Source: Acidovorax sp. DW039 (GTDB lineage Bacteria > Pseudomonadota > Gammaproteobacteria > Burkholderiales > Burkholderiaceae_C). From it: 64,000 nucleotides of DNA. Positions 21,137 through 30,408 of this stretch are shown piece by piece. The position numbers were made by a program, and so were the translations under genes. The stretch is from NCBI RefSeq assembly GCF_037101375.1, contig NZ_AP029019.1, forward strand, positions 4,343,501 through 4,407,500, read 5' to 3'. A model generated the notes under the pieces. That model had not been told where the DNA came from. It made no database searches and saw only the letters and a list, made by a program, of their open reading frames with translations. Every line of letters starts with the position of its first letter. Within the stretch, counting starts at the first letter, position 1.

Positions 21137-21940
21137 TCAGGACCGAAAGAGTTTGGCCAGCGCCAGCCCCGGGTCATCAGCCCGCATGAAAGCCTCACCC
21201 ACCAGGAAAGCATGTACGCCAGCGTCGCGCATGGTCTTCACATCGGCAGGGGTCAGGATGCCTGACTCGGTCACCAGCAGGCGGTCTTGCGGCACGTCTT
21301 TGAGCATGCCCAGGGTCGTGTCCAGCGTGACTTCAAACGTGCGCAGGTTGCGGTTGTTGATGCCGACCAGCGGCGTCTTGAGCTTCAGTGCGCGCTCCAG
21401 CTCGGGGCGGTCGTGCACCTCCACCAGTACCGCCATGTCCAGGCTGCGGGCAATGGCTTCAAAGTCAGCCATCTGCACATCATCCAGGCAGGCCGCAATC
21501 AGCAAGATGGCGTCCGCCCCCATGGCCCGGGCTTCGTAGACCTGGTACGGGTCCACCAGAAAGTCCTTGCGCAGTACGGGCAGCTGGCAGCTGGCGCGCG
21601 CCTGCTTGAGGTAGTCCACACCGCCCTGGAAGAACTGCTTGTCCGTCAGCACCGACAGGCAGGCCGCACTCACCTTGCCATCCCCATCGGCATAGCTCTG
21701 GGCAATGTCTGCAGGAATGAAGTCGGCGCGCAACACGCCCTTGCTGGGGCTGGCCTTCTTGATCTCGGCAATCACCGCCGCCTGCCCCTTGGCGATCTTG
21801 GCGCGCAGCGCGCCTTCAAAGTCCCGCGTGAGCACGCGGCTCTCAGCATCGGCACGAATCACGTCAAATGGCAGGCGCTTTTTGGCAGCCGCCACTTCTT
21901 CGTGTTTGACGGCGACGATTTTGTTCAGGATGTCACTCAT
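21137..21940 (-). CDS. trpC: Indole-3-glycerol phosphate synthase
   Basis: The 267-residue TIM-barrel enzyme closes the indole ring, converting carboxyphenylamino-deoxyribulose phosphate to indole glycerol phosphate. Motifs include [33 protein letters not shown] and TESGI. The ATG at 21940 overlaps the end of the small membrane-protein gene by 8 nt (ATGAGTGA), indicating translational coupling. The long open frame upstream of this start is a shadow of trpD. It is the last tryptophan gene here; trpF and trpBA are not in the window. Confidence 0.96.
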   Translation of the reverse strand: MSDILNKIVAVKHEEVAAAKKRLPFDVIRADAESRVLTRDFEGALRAKIAKGQAAVIAEIKKASPSKGVLRADFIPADIAQSYADGDGKVSAACLSVLTDKQFFQGGVDYLKQARASCQLPVLRKDFLVDPYQVYEARAMGADAILLIAACLDDVQMADFEAIARSLDMAVLVEVHDRPELERALKLKTPLVGINNRNLRTFEVTLDTTLGMLKDVPQDRLLVTESGILTPADVKTMRDAGVHAFLVGEAFMRADDPGLALAKLFRS

Positions 21941-22076
21941 GGTTTGCAGCCTTCTTGTCGGGGTCTTCCGATCCCTGTTTGAGTATTTTGGTGAAGACGC
22001 GGAGCATGACCACGCCCGCCACGATGAACAGCGCCGAGACGCCCAAGGCAATCCAGGTACCGGGGTCGCGCCACAT
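21933..22076 (-). CDS. Small single-pass membrane protein in the trp operon
   Basis: The 47-residue frame starts MWRDPGTW, has one hydrophobic segment (about 9-27, [17 protein letters not shown]) and a charged tail ending KKAANHE. It starts 7 nt after the trpD stop and its own stop overlaps the trpC start by 8 nt. This tight placement supports a real, translated gene. Its function is unknown; it could be a membrane anchor or simply a coupling frame for trpC. Confidence 0.7.
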   Translation of the reverse strand: MWRDPGTWIALGVSALFIVAGVVMLRVFTKILKQGSEDPDKKAANHE

Positions 22077-22083
22077 GGCTGCC

Positions 22084-23115
22084 TCAGCCCGCCGGCGCGT
22101 GCGTGCGGGTGACCAGCGCCTCCAGCTTGGCCTTGGCGGCACCGCTGGCGATGGCTGCCCGGGCCTGGGCAATCCCTTCCTGGATCGACGCAACCACATT
22201 GCCTGCGTACAAGGCTGCACCTGCGTTCAGGCACACGATATCGTGCGCAGGCCCCGGGGTACCTGCCAGCACATCCAGCAGCATCTGGCGTGACTGTTCT
22301 GGGGTCTCCACCTTGAGCGCGCGGTTGCTCACCATGGGCAGGCCAAAGTCTTCGGGGTGGATTTCGTATTCGGTGATCTGGCCGTTTTTCAGCTCACCCA
22401 CCAGGGTGGATGCGCCCAGACTCACCTCATCCATGCCATCGCGACCATAGACCACCACGGCATGTTCGGCCCCCAGGCGCTGCAGGGCACGCACCTGGAT
22501 ACCGACCAGATCCGGGTGGAACACCCCCATGAGGATGTTCGGGGCCCCTGCCGGGTTGGTGAGCGGACCCAGGATGTTGAAGATGGTGCGCACGCCCAGT
22601 TCCTTGCGCACCGGGGCCACGTTCTTCATGGCCGGGTGGTGGTTGGGCGCAAACATGAAGCCAATGCCGACTTCAGCAATGCACTGCGCGATCTGCTCGG
22701 GCTTGAGGTTGATGTGGATGCCCAGCGCTTCCATCACATCGGCACTGCCGCTTTTGCTGGAGACGCTGCGCCCACCGTGCTTGCTGACCTTGGCCCCAGC
22801 CGCTGCTGCCACAAACATGGAGCAGGTGGAGATGTTGAAGGTGTTGGCTCCGTCACCACCCGTGCCCACAATGTCCACCATGTGCGTGGTGTCCTTGACG
22901 TGAACCTTGGTGCTGAACTCCCGCATCACCTGGGCAGCGGCAGTGATCTCGCCAATGGTTTCCTTCTTCACGCGCAGGCCGGTGACGATGGCCGCTGTCA
23001 TGACCGGCGAGAGCTCGCCACTCATGATGAGCCGCATCAGGTGCAGCATCTCGTCGTGGAAGATTTCGCGATGCTCAATGGTGCGCTGCAGCGCTTCCTG
23101 GGGGGTAATAGGCAT
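22084..23115 (-). CDS. trpD: Anthranilate phosphoribosyltransferase
   Basis: The product is 343 residues and joins anthranilate to phosphoribosyl pyrophosphate. The substrate-binding motifs are clear: [17 protein letters not shown] for [25 protein letters not shown], and [11 protein letters not shown]. The ATG at 23115 is 18 nt after the lysE-type gene stop. Unlike the enterobacterial fused TrpGD, the glutamine amidotransferase is a separate protein encoded upstream. Confidence 0.97.
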   Translation of the reverse strand: MPITPQEALQRTIEHREIFHDEMLHLMRLIMSGELSPVMTAAIVTGLRVKKETIGEITAAAQVMREFSTKVHVKDTTHMVDIVGTGGDGANTFNISTCSMFVAAAAGAKVSKHGGRSVSSKSGSADVMEALGIHINLKPEQIAQCIAEVGIGFMFAPNHHPAMKNVAPVRKELGVRTIFNILGPLTNPAGAPNILMGVFHPDLVGIQVRALQRLGAEHAVVVYGRDGMDEVSLGASTLVGELKNGQITEYEIHPEDFGLPMVSNRALKVETPEQSRQMLLDVLAGTPGPAHDIVCLNAGAALYAGNVVASIQEGIAQARAAIASGAAKAKLEALVTRTHAPAG

Positions 23116-23133
23116 GAAATATCTCCCGGCGTT

Positions 23134-23802
23134 TTAAGCTGAGGGTTGGTCTGTGAGGGCCAGCTTGAGCCCGAAGCCAATGAACATGGCACCTGCCACG
23201 CGGTCCAGCCAGTGCATGCTGCGCTGGATAGCCGTGGCGCGGCGCGCCATCCACGATGCAGCCAGCGCCCAGCCTACGTTGACCGGGATGGCATTCACGT
23301 TGAACAGCACACCCAGCAGCACAAAGGCCAGCGCCTTGTTGTCGGTGCCTGGAGCGATGAACTGCGGCACAAAGGCCAGGAAGAAGATGGCCACCTTGGG
23401 GTTGAGCACATTGGTCCAGAAGCCACCGAGGAACACCTTGGAGAGCGGCATGTGCTGGGCAGGGGCCGCTTGCGCCGCCGCCAGAGCGGAGCTGTTGCCA
23501 CCGTCAGCGGAAGGTTTGGCCAGCAGCATGCGCCCCCCCATCCACATCAGATACGCAGCACCGATCCACTTGAGCACGGTAAACGCGGTGGCGGATGCCG
23601 CCAGCAATGCGCCCACGCCCACGGCGGCCGCAAAGATGTGCACGAAGCAACCGGCCGTAATGCCCAACCCCGCCACGATGCCTGCGCGGGTGCCTGAGCG
23701 CAGCGCGTTGGTCACGATGTAGAGCACATCGGGGCCAGGGGTCAGGTTCAGCAGCCAGCCTGCGGCGATGAACATCACCAGTTGGTGGCTGTCGATGATC
23801 AT
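23134..23802 (-). CDS. LysE/RhtB-family amino-acid exporter
   Basis: The 222-residue membrane protein has about six hydrophobic segments and the family signature [13 protein letters not shown] near the N-terminus, with [19 protein letters not shown] in the middle. LysE/RhtB proteins export amino acids or related metabolites. The start codon overlaps the trpG stop by 4 nt (ATGA), so it is a genuine operon member. Its position between trpG and trpD suggests export of tryptophan or a pathway intermediate, but the substrate is inferred from context alone. Confidence 0.92.
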   Translation of the reverse strand: MIIDSHQLVMFIAAGWLLNLTPGPDVLYIVTNALRSGTRAGIVAGLGITAGCFVHIFAAAVGVGALLAASATAFTVLKWIGAAYLMWMGGRMLLAKPSADGGNSSALAAAQAAPAQHMPLSKVFLGGFWTNVLNPKVAIFFLAFVPQFIAPGTDNKALAFVLLGVLFNVNAIPVNVGWALAASWMARRATAIQRSMHWLDRVAGAMFIGFGLKLALTDQPSA

Positions 23803-24383
23803 GTGCGTTGCTCCAGAAAGTTCTTGAGCATGGCGTGGCCGTGTTCGGTGAGGATGCTTTCAGGATGGAACTGCACGCCTTCAATCGGCAGTGTCTTGTG
23901 GCGCACGCCCATGATTTCGCCATCTTCCGTCCAGGCTGTTACCTCCAGCACGTCGGGGCAGGTGGCGCGCTCGATGGCGAGCGAGTGGTAGCGGTTGACG
24001 GTGAACTTCTCGGGCAGCCCGGCAAACACACCCTTTTGCGTGGTGGTGATGACGCTGGTCTTGCCATGCATCAGCTCCTGTGCGCGGATGATGTTGCCGC
24101 CAAAGGCTGCGCCGATGCTCTGGTGCCCCAGGCACACACCCAGAATGGGCAGCTTGCCCGCAAAGTGCCGGATCGCAGCCACCGAGATGCCCGCCTCGGC
24201 CGGCGAGCAAGGGCCGGGCGAGATGACCAGCCGATCCAGCTGGCCCGCGTTCAGCCGCGCCTCGATCTCGGCCACGGTGATCTCGTCGTTGCGGAACACC
24301 TCCACCTCAGCACCCAGCTCACCAAAGTACTGGACGATGTTGTAGGTGAAGCTGTCGTAGTTGTCGACCATCAAGAGTTTCAT
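23799..24383 (-). CDS. trpG: Anthranilate synthase component II (glutamine amidotransferase)
   Basis: The 194-residue class I amidotransferase supplies ammonia from glutamine to TrpE. The catalytic triad is visible: C84 in [10 protein letters not shown] and the His-Glu pair in VQFHPES near residue 172. [16 protein letters not shown] at the N-terminus is typical. The same subunit can serve aminodeoxychorismate synthase in some bacteria. It overlaps both neighbours by 4 nt (chorismate mutase upstream, lysE-type downstream). Confidence 0.96.
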   Translation of the reverse strand: MKLLMVDNYDSFTYNIVQYFGELGAEVEVFRNDEITVAEIEARLNAGQLDRLVISPGPCSPAEAGISVAAIRHFAGKLPILGVCLGHQSIGAAFGGNIIRAQELMHGKTSVITTTQKGVFAGLPEKFTVNRYHSLAIERATCPDVLEVTAWTEDGEIMGVRHKTLPIEGVQFHPESILTEHGHAMLKNFLEQRT

Positions 24384-24727
24384 GCGGCGCTCCCGGCTGT
24401 GGCGGGTTCGCGCAGACGGGCGAACTCGCGGTGTTCATAGGCAATGCAGGCCTCCATGAGGCTGCGGTAGATGGTTTCCATGACATCGGCATCGCCGCCC
24501 TCGGCCAAGGCGCGTTCGCGTACGCGGGCCACGATGGCTTCGATGCGGGCTTCGTCGCGCACCTGCTCCACACCTTGCTTGATGCGCGCGGCCTGGGTCA
24601 TGTAGCCCACGCGTTCCACCAGCAGGGGCACGAGTACGTCGTCCAGCGCATTCACTTCGCGGCGCACGTCCTGCATGGTGGTGCAGGGTTTGACTTTGTC
24701 GATGGCCTGGGGGGTGCGGGTCGTCAT
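24380..24727 (-). CDS. AroQ-type chorismate mutase domain protein
   Basis: The 115-residue all-helical protein matches the AroQ fold: a first long helix with [19 protein letters not shown], a second segment with QAARIKQ, and a third helix near [16 protein letters not shown]. Such proteins convert chorismate to prephenate, the first step toward Phe and Tyr; the PchB-like branch instead cleaves isochorismate. It lies between trpE and trpG with 4-nt overlaps on both sides. The start at 24727 is fixed by the overlap with the trpE stop. Mutase activity is likely but not certain from sequence. Confidence 0.85.
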   Translation of the reverse strand: MTTRTPQAIDKVKPCTTMQDVRREVNALDDVLVPLLVERVGYMTQAARIKQGVEQVRDEARIEAIVARVRERALAEGGDADVMETIYRSLMEACIAYEHREFARLREPATAGSAA

Positions 24728-26223
24728 TCGAGGCCCTCCTCCACCAGCTCGGCGGCGCGCAACAGCGCGCGAGCCTTGTGCTCGGTTTCCTTCCACTCCA
24801 GCTCGGGCACCGAGTCAGCCACCACACCAGCAGCCGCCTGCACATACAGCGTGCCGTTCTTGATGATGCCCGTGCGGATGGCAATGGCCACATCCATGTC
24901 GCCCGCGTAGCTCAGGTACCCGCAGGCGCCGCCGTACAGGCCGCGCTTGGTGGGTTCCAGCTGGTCAATCAACTCCATGGCGTGCACCTTGGGCGCGCCG
25001 GTCAGCGTGCCCGCAGGGAAGGTGGCCTTGAGCACGTCCATGCTGGTCATGCCGTCGTGCAGGATGCCTTCCACGTTGCTCACGATGTGCATCACATGGC
25101 TGTAGCGCTCCACCACAAAGGCTTCCGTCACCTTCACGCTGCCCGTCTTGGCGATGCGACCGATGTCGTTGCGCGCCAGGTCGATCAGCATCACGTGCTC
25201 GGCACGTTCCTTGGGGTCGTTGATGAGTTCCACCTCGGCGGCCTTGTCTTTCTCAGGCGTCGCGCCGCGTGGGCGGGTTCCCGCCAGGGGGCGGATCGTG
25301 ACCTTGGTGCCCTCTTCCGTCTTCTCCTGACGCACCAGGATTTCGGGGCTGGCGCCCACCACATGGAAGTCGCCAAAGTCGTAGAAGTACATGTACGGTG
25401 ACGGGTTCAGCGAACGCAGTGCACGGTACAGAGACAGAGGACTTTCGGTGTAACGCTTGTGAATGCGCTGGCCCACCTGCACTTGCATGAAGTCGCCCGC
25501 AGCGATCAGCTCCTTGGCGCGCTCTACGGCGGCCAAGTAATCGGCCTTGGCAAAGTCGCGCTGGGCTGGATGGCTCTCGGTGGCCTTCACGACCGGCGCG
25601 CTCACCGAGTACTTGAGTTGCTCCTTCAGGTCACGCAGGCGCTTCTTGGCACGGGTGTAGGCCTCGGGCTGGGCGGGGTCGGCGTAGACGATGAGGTAGA
25701 GCTTGCCCGAGAGGTTGTCGATAACGGCCAGCTCTTCGCACTGCAGCAGCAGGATGTCAGGGCAGCCCAGGGTGTCGGGGGGGCAGGTGGATTCGAGCTT
25801 TTTCTCGATGTAGCGCACCGCGTCATAGCCAAAGTAGCCCGCCAGACCACCGCAAAAGCGCGGCAGGCCGGGCCGCAGAGCCACCTTGAAGCGCTTCTGG
25901 TACTCCGCGATGAAGTCCAGCGGATTGCCCGCAGCGGTCTCCACCACCTGGCCGTCGGTCACGACCTCGGTGCGCGCATCGGCCCCAAAGCCACTGGCGC
26001 GCAGCAGGGTGCGCGCGGGCAGGCCGATAAAGCTGTAGCGCCCGAAGCGCTCGCCACCCACCACCGATTCGAGCAGGAAGCTGTGCTTGCCGCCGTCCTT
26101 GGTGTGCGCCAGCTTCAAATAGAGCGAGAGCGGGGTTTCCAGGTCCGCAAAGGCCTCAACCATGAGCGGGATGCGGTTGTAGCCTTCGCTGGCCAGGCTC
26201 TTGAATTCAAGTTCAGTGATCAC
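24724..26223 (-). CDS. trpE: Anthranilate synthase component I
   Basis: The 499-residue chorismate-utilising enzyme makes anthranilate with TrpG. The tryptophan-feedback motif LLES is at residues 50-53, in a segment continuing VVGGERFGRYSF. The C-terminal catalytic part has RPLAGTRPRG, DLARNDIGR and the GAPKVHAMELI block. The gene is first in the operon. About 150 nt upstream of its start lies a leader peptide with a terminator hairpin between, so expression is probably controlled by attenuation in addition to feedback inhibition of the enzyme. Confidence 0.97.
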   Translation of the reverse strand: MITELEFKSLASEGYNRIPLMVEAFADLETPLSLYLKLAHTKDGGKHSFLLESVVGGERFGRYSFIGLPARTLLRASGFGADARTEVVTDGQVVETAAGNPLDFIAEYQKRFKVALRPGLPRFCGGLAGYFGYDAVRYIEKKLESTCPPDTLGCPDILLLQCEELAVIDNLSGKLYLIVYADPAQPEAYTRAKKRLRDLKEQLKYSVSAPVVKATESHPAQRDFAKADYLAAVERAKELIAAGDFMQVQVGQRIHKRYTESPLSLYRALRSLNPSPYMYFYDFGDFHVVGASPEILVRQEKTEEGTKVTIRPLAGTRPRGATPEKDKAAEVELINDPKERAEHVMLIDLARNDIGRIAKTGSVKVTEAFVVERYSHVMHIVSNVEGILHDGMTSMDVLKATFPAGTLTGAPKVHAMELIDQLEPTKRGLYGGACGYLSYAGDMDVAIAIRTGIIKNGTLYVQAAAGVVADSVPELEWKETEHKARALLRAAELVEEGLE

Positions 26224-26301
26224 GGGGGAGGGCTCCCAACGTAGGGCAGCGCTGCAGGCCTGTGCAATCTTCTGCCAGGGGGTGTGCGCTGCGGTTCATT
26301 C

Positions 26302-26331
26302 AAAAGGCTTCCGCAAGGGAAGAGGGAAGCC
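26302..26331 (-). terminator. trp attenuator terminator hairpin
   Basis: On the minus strand GGCTTCC (26331-26325), a 12-nt loop and GGAAGCC (26312-26306) are followed by TTTT (26305-26302). It lies between the leader peptide and trpE, the correct position for an attenuator. A competing hairpin (GGGCT-tgc-AGCCC, near 26351-26363) precedes it. Confidence 0.75.
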
Positions 26332-26371
26332 ACGAGAGGGGTGCACGCAAGGGCTGCAAGCCCCGGTGCCA

Positions 26372-26455
26372 TCAGGCGTTCAGAAATGCAGGCTTGCGCC
26401 AGGGCCAGGCTCCCCGGTCGCTGCAACCTGTGATGAACACGTGGTGAATGAACAT
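26372..26455 (-). CDS. trpL: trp leader peptide with Trp-Pro-Trp
   Basis: A 27-codon frame from the ATG at 26455 ends at a TGA at 26372. It encodes tryptophans at positions 17 and 19, as W-P-W followed by RKPAFLNA. Two tryptophan codons three codons apart, followed about 40 nt later by a terminator hairpin upstream of trpE, is the standard layout of ribosome-mediated attenuation. No Shine-Dalgarno sequence precedes the ATG, so initiation may be leaderless or use another start such as the GTG at codon 6. Confidence 0.75.
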   Translation of the reverse strand: MFIHHVFITGCSDRGAWPWRKPAFLNA

Positions 26456-26462
26456 GGGCCAA

Positions 26463-26471
26463 AGTGTAGCA
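26463..26471 (-). promoter_or_regulatory. Candidate extended -10 for the trp operon
   Basis: The minus strand reads TGCTACACT just upstream of the leader peptide, an extended -10 form (TGn plus TACACT). No good -35 at the usual spacing is seen. Transcription from here would begin within a few bases of the leader ATG. Confidence 0.4.
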
Positions 26472-26624
26472 AAGGCGCCGACGCCCCGGACGCAAAAAGC
26501 CCATCGCAGTTTTTGGATGCCGCTTCGTACACGCATCAACCCATCGAAAACCCTGTTGCCAGAGCCATGCGCAAACGGCAACAATTTGAAACGAACGACC
26601 GTTCTTTTTTTCAGGGAGCTGTAC

Positions 26625-27212
26625 ATGAAACTGTGGGAGCGATGGGCTCTGGGTGTGTGCGCCTGCGTCTTGGCAGGCAGCGTATGGAGCCAGACCGTGA
26701 CGGTGGCCGATGTGAAGTACGAGCCCACCAGCACACTGGGCGACACCCCCTTGCAACTCAATGGCGCAGGCGTGCGCTACAAGGCTGTGTTCAAGGTCTA
26801 CACCGCTGGGCTGTACCTGGAGAAGAAGGCTGCTACGCCCCAGGAAGTGACGGCGCTGCGGGGCCCCAAGCGCATGAGCATCACCATGCTGCGCGAAATC
26901 GATTCCACCGAACTTGGCAAGCTGTTCTCGCGCGGCATGGAAGACAACATGGACCGCGCCGCCTTCTCCCGCGTGGCCCCGGGGGTGCTGCGCATGAGCC
27001 AGATCTTCTCTGACCACAAAAAACTGCAGGCGGGCGATCAGTTCACCATCGACTGGATTCCTGGCACAGGCACGGTCATCACCGTCAAGGGCAAGCCGCA
27101 GGGCGAGCCCTTCAAGGAGCCGGAATTCTTCAACGCCTTGATGGGCATCTGGCTGGGCAATCAGCCTGCGGATTGGAAGCTCAAGGAAGCCCTGCTGGGC
27201 AAGCCTGCCTGA
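26625..27212 (+). CDS. Periplasmic chalcone-isomerase-like protein
   Basis: The 195-residue product starts at the ATG at 26625, preceded by AGGGAG. A signal peptide (about 1-22) is followed by a single chalcone-isomerase-like domain: GVRYKAVFKVYTAGLYLEKK, then ALRGPKRMSITMLREI and a C-terminal FFNALMGIWLGNQPA. Bacterial members of this fold are exported proteins of unclear role and are not flavonoid enzymes. It is divergent from trpE across about 400 nt that hold the trp leader and promoter on the other strand. The part of that gap nearest this gene (26475-26624) shows nothing distinctive. Confidence 0.85.
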   Translation: MKLWERWALGVCACVLAGSVWSQTVTVADVKYEPTSTLGDTPLQLNGAGVRYKAVFKVYTAGLYLEKKAATPQEVTALRGPKRMSITMLREIDSTELGKLFSRGMEDNMDRAAFSRVAPGVLRMSQIFSDHKKLQAGDQFTIDWIPGTGTVITVKGKPQGEPFKEPEFFNALMGIWLGNQPADWKLKEALLGKPA

Positions 27213-27263
27213 CTGCGTCTATACCGGGCGCGGTGCCTGGCAATGTCAGTCTCTCGGACTGGG

Positions 27264-27959
27264 TCAGACAAGCTCAGCCAGAGAATCCACATAACCGTTG
27301 GCGTCCACGCTCTGCACCGGCTGCCCATGGTTGTAGCCGTAGGTGACCAGTACCACCGGGCAACCTGCAGCGCGTGCAGCCTGCGCGTCATTGCTGGAAT
27401 CACCCAGCATCAAGGTCCGCGCGGGGGCCGTGCCCAGGGCCTCACAGGTCTTGAGCAACGGAAGCGGATCGGGCTTCTTGCGCTCAAAGCTGTCCCCACC
27501 AAACACCTTGGCAAAGTACCCGTCCAGCCCCTTGGCCTTGAGCAGCGGCAAGGCAAACGACAAGGGTTTGTTGGTGAGGCAGGCCATGGGCCATCCCGCA
27601 CGTTGCAATTTCTGCAAGCCTTCCACCACGCCGGGGTACACGGCAGAGTAACCCCCATTGATGGCCAGATAGTGGCGCTGGTAGCTCTCCCATGCGGAAG
27701 GAAATAGCGCTTCTATTTTGATAGCTGCCTGCGCTTTATCCATGGGCTGCAGCACAAAACTGAGCACGGACCGCAAGAGGTGCTCCGAACCCTTGCCCAC
27801 CATGTTTTCGATCTGCGCGGCGGCAATGCCAGGCAGCTCAAGCTCCTGCAGCATGCGGTTCAGCGCCTCGTTGAAATCACCCATGGTGTCCACCATGGTT
27901 CCGTCCAGGTCCACGATCACCGCATCGAAAGCATCAGGTTGCAGGGGAAGAAGGTTCAC
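27264..27959 (-). CDS. gph: Phosphoglycolate phosphatase-type HAD hydrolase
   Basis: The 231-residue haloacid-dehalogenase enzyme has the nucleophile motif VDLDGTMVDT (D17 as nucleophile, D19 as acid/base), CLTNKP for motif II, K144-P-type motif III in FERKKPDP and GDSSNDAQAA for motif IV. These fit Gph, which dephosphorylates 2-phosphoglycolate; other small phosphates are possible. Within the cap domain, residues 67-83 are encoded by a degenerate copy of the palindromic repeat family, read antisense. Convergent with the chalcone-isomerase-like gene, with 51 nt between. Confidence 0.88.
   Translation of the reverse strand: MNLLPLQPDAFDAVIVDLDGTMVDTMGDFNEALNRMLQELELPGIAAAQIENMVGKGSEHLLRSVLSFVLQPMDKAQAAIKIEALFPSAWESYQRHYLAINGGYSAVYPGVVEGLQKLQRAGWPMACLTNKPLSFALPLLKAKGLDGYFAKVFGGDSFERKKPDPLPLLKTCEALGTAPARTLMLGDSSNDAQAARAAGCPVVLVTYGYNHGQPVQSVDANGYVDSLAELV
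27713..27761 (+). repeat. Palindromic repeat (family C), degenerate copy inside gph
   Basis: The plus strand contains TTGATAGCTGCCTGCGCTTT, which matches the left half of the family closely; the right half has decayed (GGGCTGCAGC). It is antisense to gph and contributes about 17 residues to the cap domain without breaking the frame. Confidence 0.6.
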
Positions 27960-27974
27960 GGCAAAGCAGCATTC

Positions 27975-27997
27975 AAAAACGCCCGCAAAGCGCGGGC
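27975..27997 (-). terminator. Intrinsic terminator after the small unknown gene
   Basis: On the minus strand GCCCGC, a 5-nt loop and GCGGGC are followed by GTTTTT (T-run complementary to 27975-27979). It sits about 40 nt past the stop of the gene at 28036 and just before gph. Confidence 0.8.
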
Positions 27998-28035
27998 CTG
28001 CCGACTATAAAAGCAAATGCTGGCGGTAAGCCGCG

Positions 28036-28329
28036 CTACCCCGGCAGCTGCCCACCGTGCCCGCCGTCGTGCCCTTCCTCGCGTCGAAAGGTTTCGCCGG
28101 TGATCGCCAGCTGGAACACTGATTCGCCCAGTCGCTCCACCGGCTCTCCAGATGCGAGGCGGTAGCGCGCACCGCCCCCATCCCAATGCAGGCCCCCCAT
28201 GCCATCTTCCAGGGCCTGGGTGGCCAATTGCTCAATCACCACCACGCGCCCTGCAGCACTTCGGGCCTCGAAGCGTTCGGCCACTTCAGGCCCGGTTGTG
28301 CCCCTGGCACTGTGATCACTTGGTGGCAT
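28036..28329 (-). CDS. Small conserved-looking protein of unknown function
   Basis: The 97-residue frame starts with an ATG that overlaps the last 14 nt of the upstream lipoprotein gene and ends just before a strong terminator. The middle (RVVVIEQLATQALEDGMGGLH, then YRLASGEPVERLGESVFQLA) has a balanced composition unlike the Gly/Ser-rich upstream frame, and the end is Gly/His/Glu-rich (EEGHDGGHGGQLPG). I do not recognise a family. The overlap and terminator suggest a two-gene unit with the lipoprotein. Confidence 0.6.
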   Translation of the reverse strand: MPPSDHSARGTTGPEVAERFEARSAAGRVVVIEQLATQALEDGMGGLHWDGGGARYRLASGEPVERLGESVFQLAITGETFRREEGHDGGHGGQLPG

Positions 28330-28849
28330 TGCCGGTGCTGCTGTTGGGCGTGGTGTTGGTGGACCCAGAAGTACTGCCACTGCCCGCAGCGGGAGAGCCA
28401 CTGCTCGGAGCAGTGCCTGTAGACGAGCTGCCCGACGTGGAGCTGCCCGAGCCACTGCTGCCTGTACCACTACTTGTGCCACTACCCGTTCCGCTGCCTG
28501 TGCCGCCGCTCCCCGTGCCGCCAGCGCCGGAGCCCATGCCTGCACCGCTGCTTCCGCTGCCGGTTCCCGATCCGCTCATTCCCGAGCCTGTCCCGGTGCC
28601 TCCGGAGCCGGTGCCACTGCCCGTTGTGCCACCGCCCATCGTGCTGCTGCCGGACGACGTTCCGCTGCTAGAGCTGCCAGCCCCTGTGGAATTGGGCGAT
28701 CCGCTTTCAACGGAAGGCGTGGGTGACGAACCGACCGGCGGGGGCTTGTTGCCCATGCGGTCACACGCCGCAAGCGCCAGCAAAGACCCGGCCAGCAAAG
28801 GTACGGTCCAGATTCTGGAACGCAGGAAAGGGGGTGTCTTCATGTGCAT
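28316..28849 (-). CDS. Gly/Ser/Thr-rich low-complexity lipoprotein
   Basis: The 177-residue product has a strong ribosome-binding site (AGGAGG, 5 nt spacing) and a signal peptide ending in the lipobox LAAC with C29. After ERM-like short spacer and a proline stretch (KPPPVGSSPTP), nearly all of the remaining 130 residues are Gly, Ser and Thr in short patterns such as GSGTGSG and GTGSG. That composition resembles linkers or mucin-like surface proteins. There is no globular domain, so function cannot be inferred; such repeats vary in length between strains. Confidence 0.75.
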   Translation of the reverse strand: MHMKTPPFLRSRIWTVPLLAGSLLALAACDRMGNKPPPVGSSPTPSVESGSPNSTGAGSSSSGTSSGSSTMGGGTTGSGTGSGGTGTGSGMSGSGTGSGSSGAGMGSGAGGTGSGGTGSGTGSGTSSGTGSSGSGSSTSGSSSTGTAPSSGSPAAGSGSTSGSTNTTPNSSTGNATK

Positions 28850-28944
28850 GGTTTCCTCCTGAATGGCATGGCCACATGGCCACCCTTTGAAGCTAGGGTC
28901 TGCGTCCAGGACACCGGGTAGGACAGCAGCGATGAGACATTTGC

Positions 28945-30404
<1,460 letters not shown>

Positions 30405-30408
<4 letters not shown>

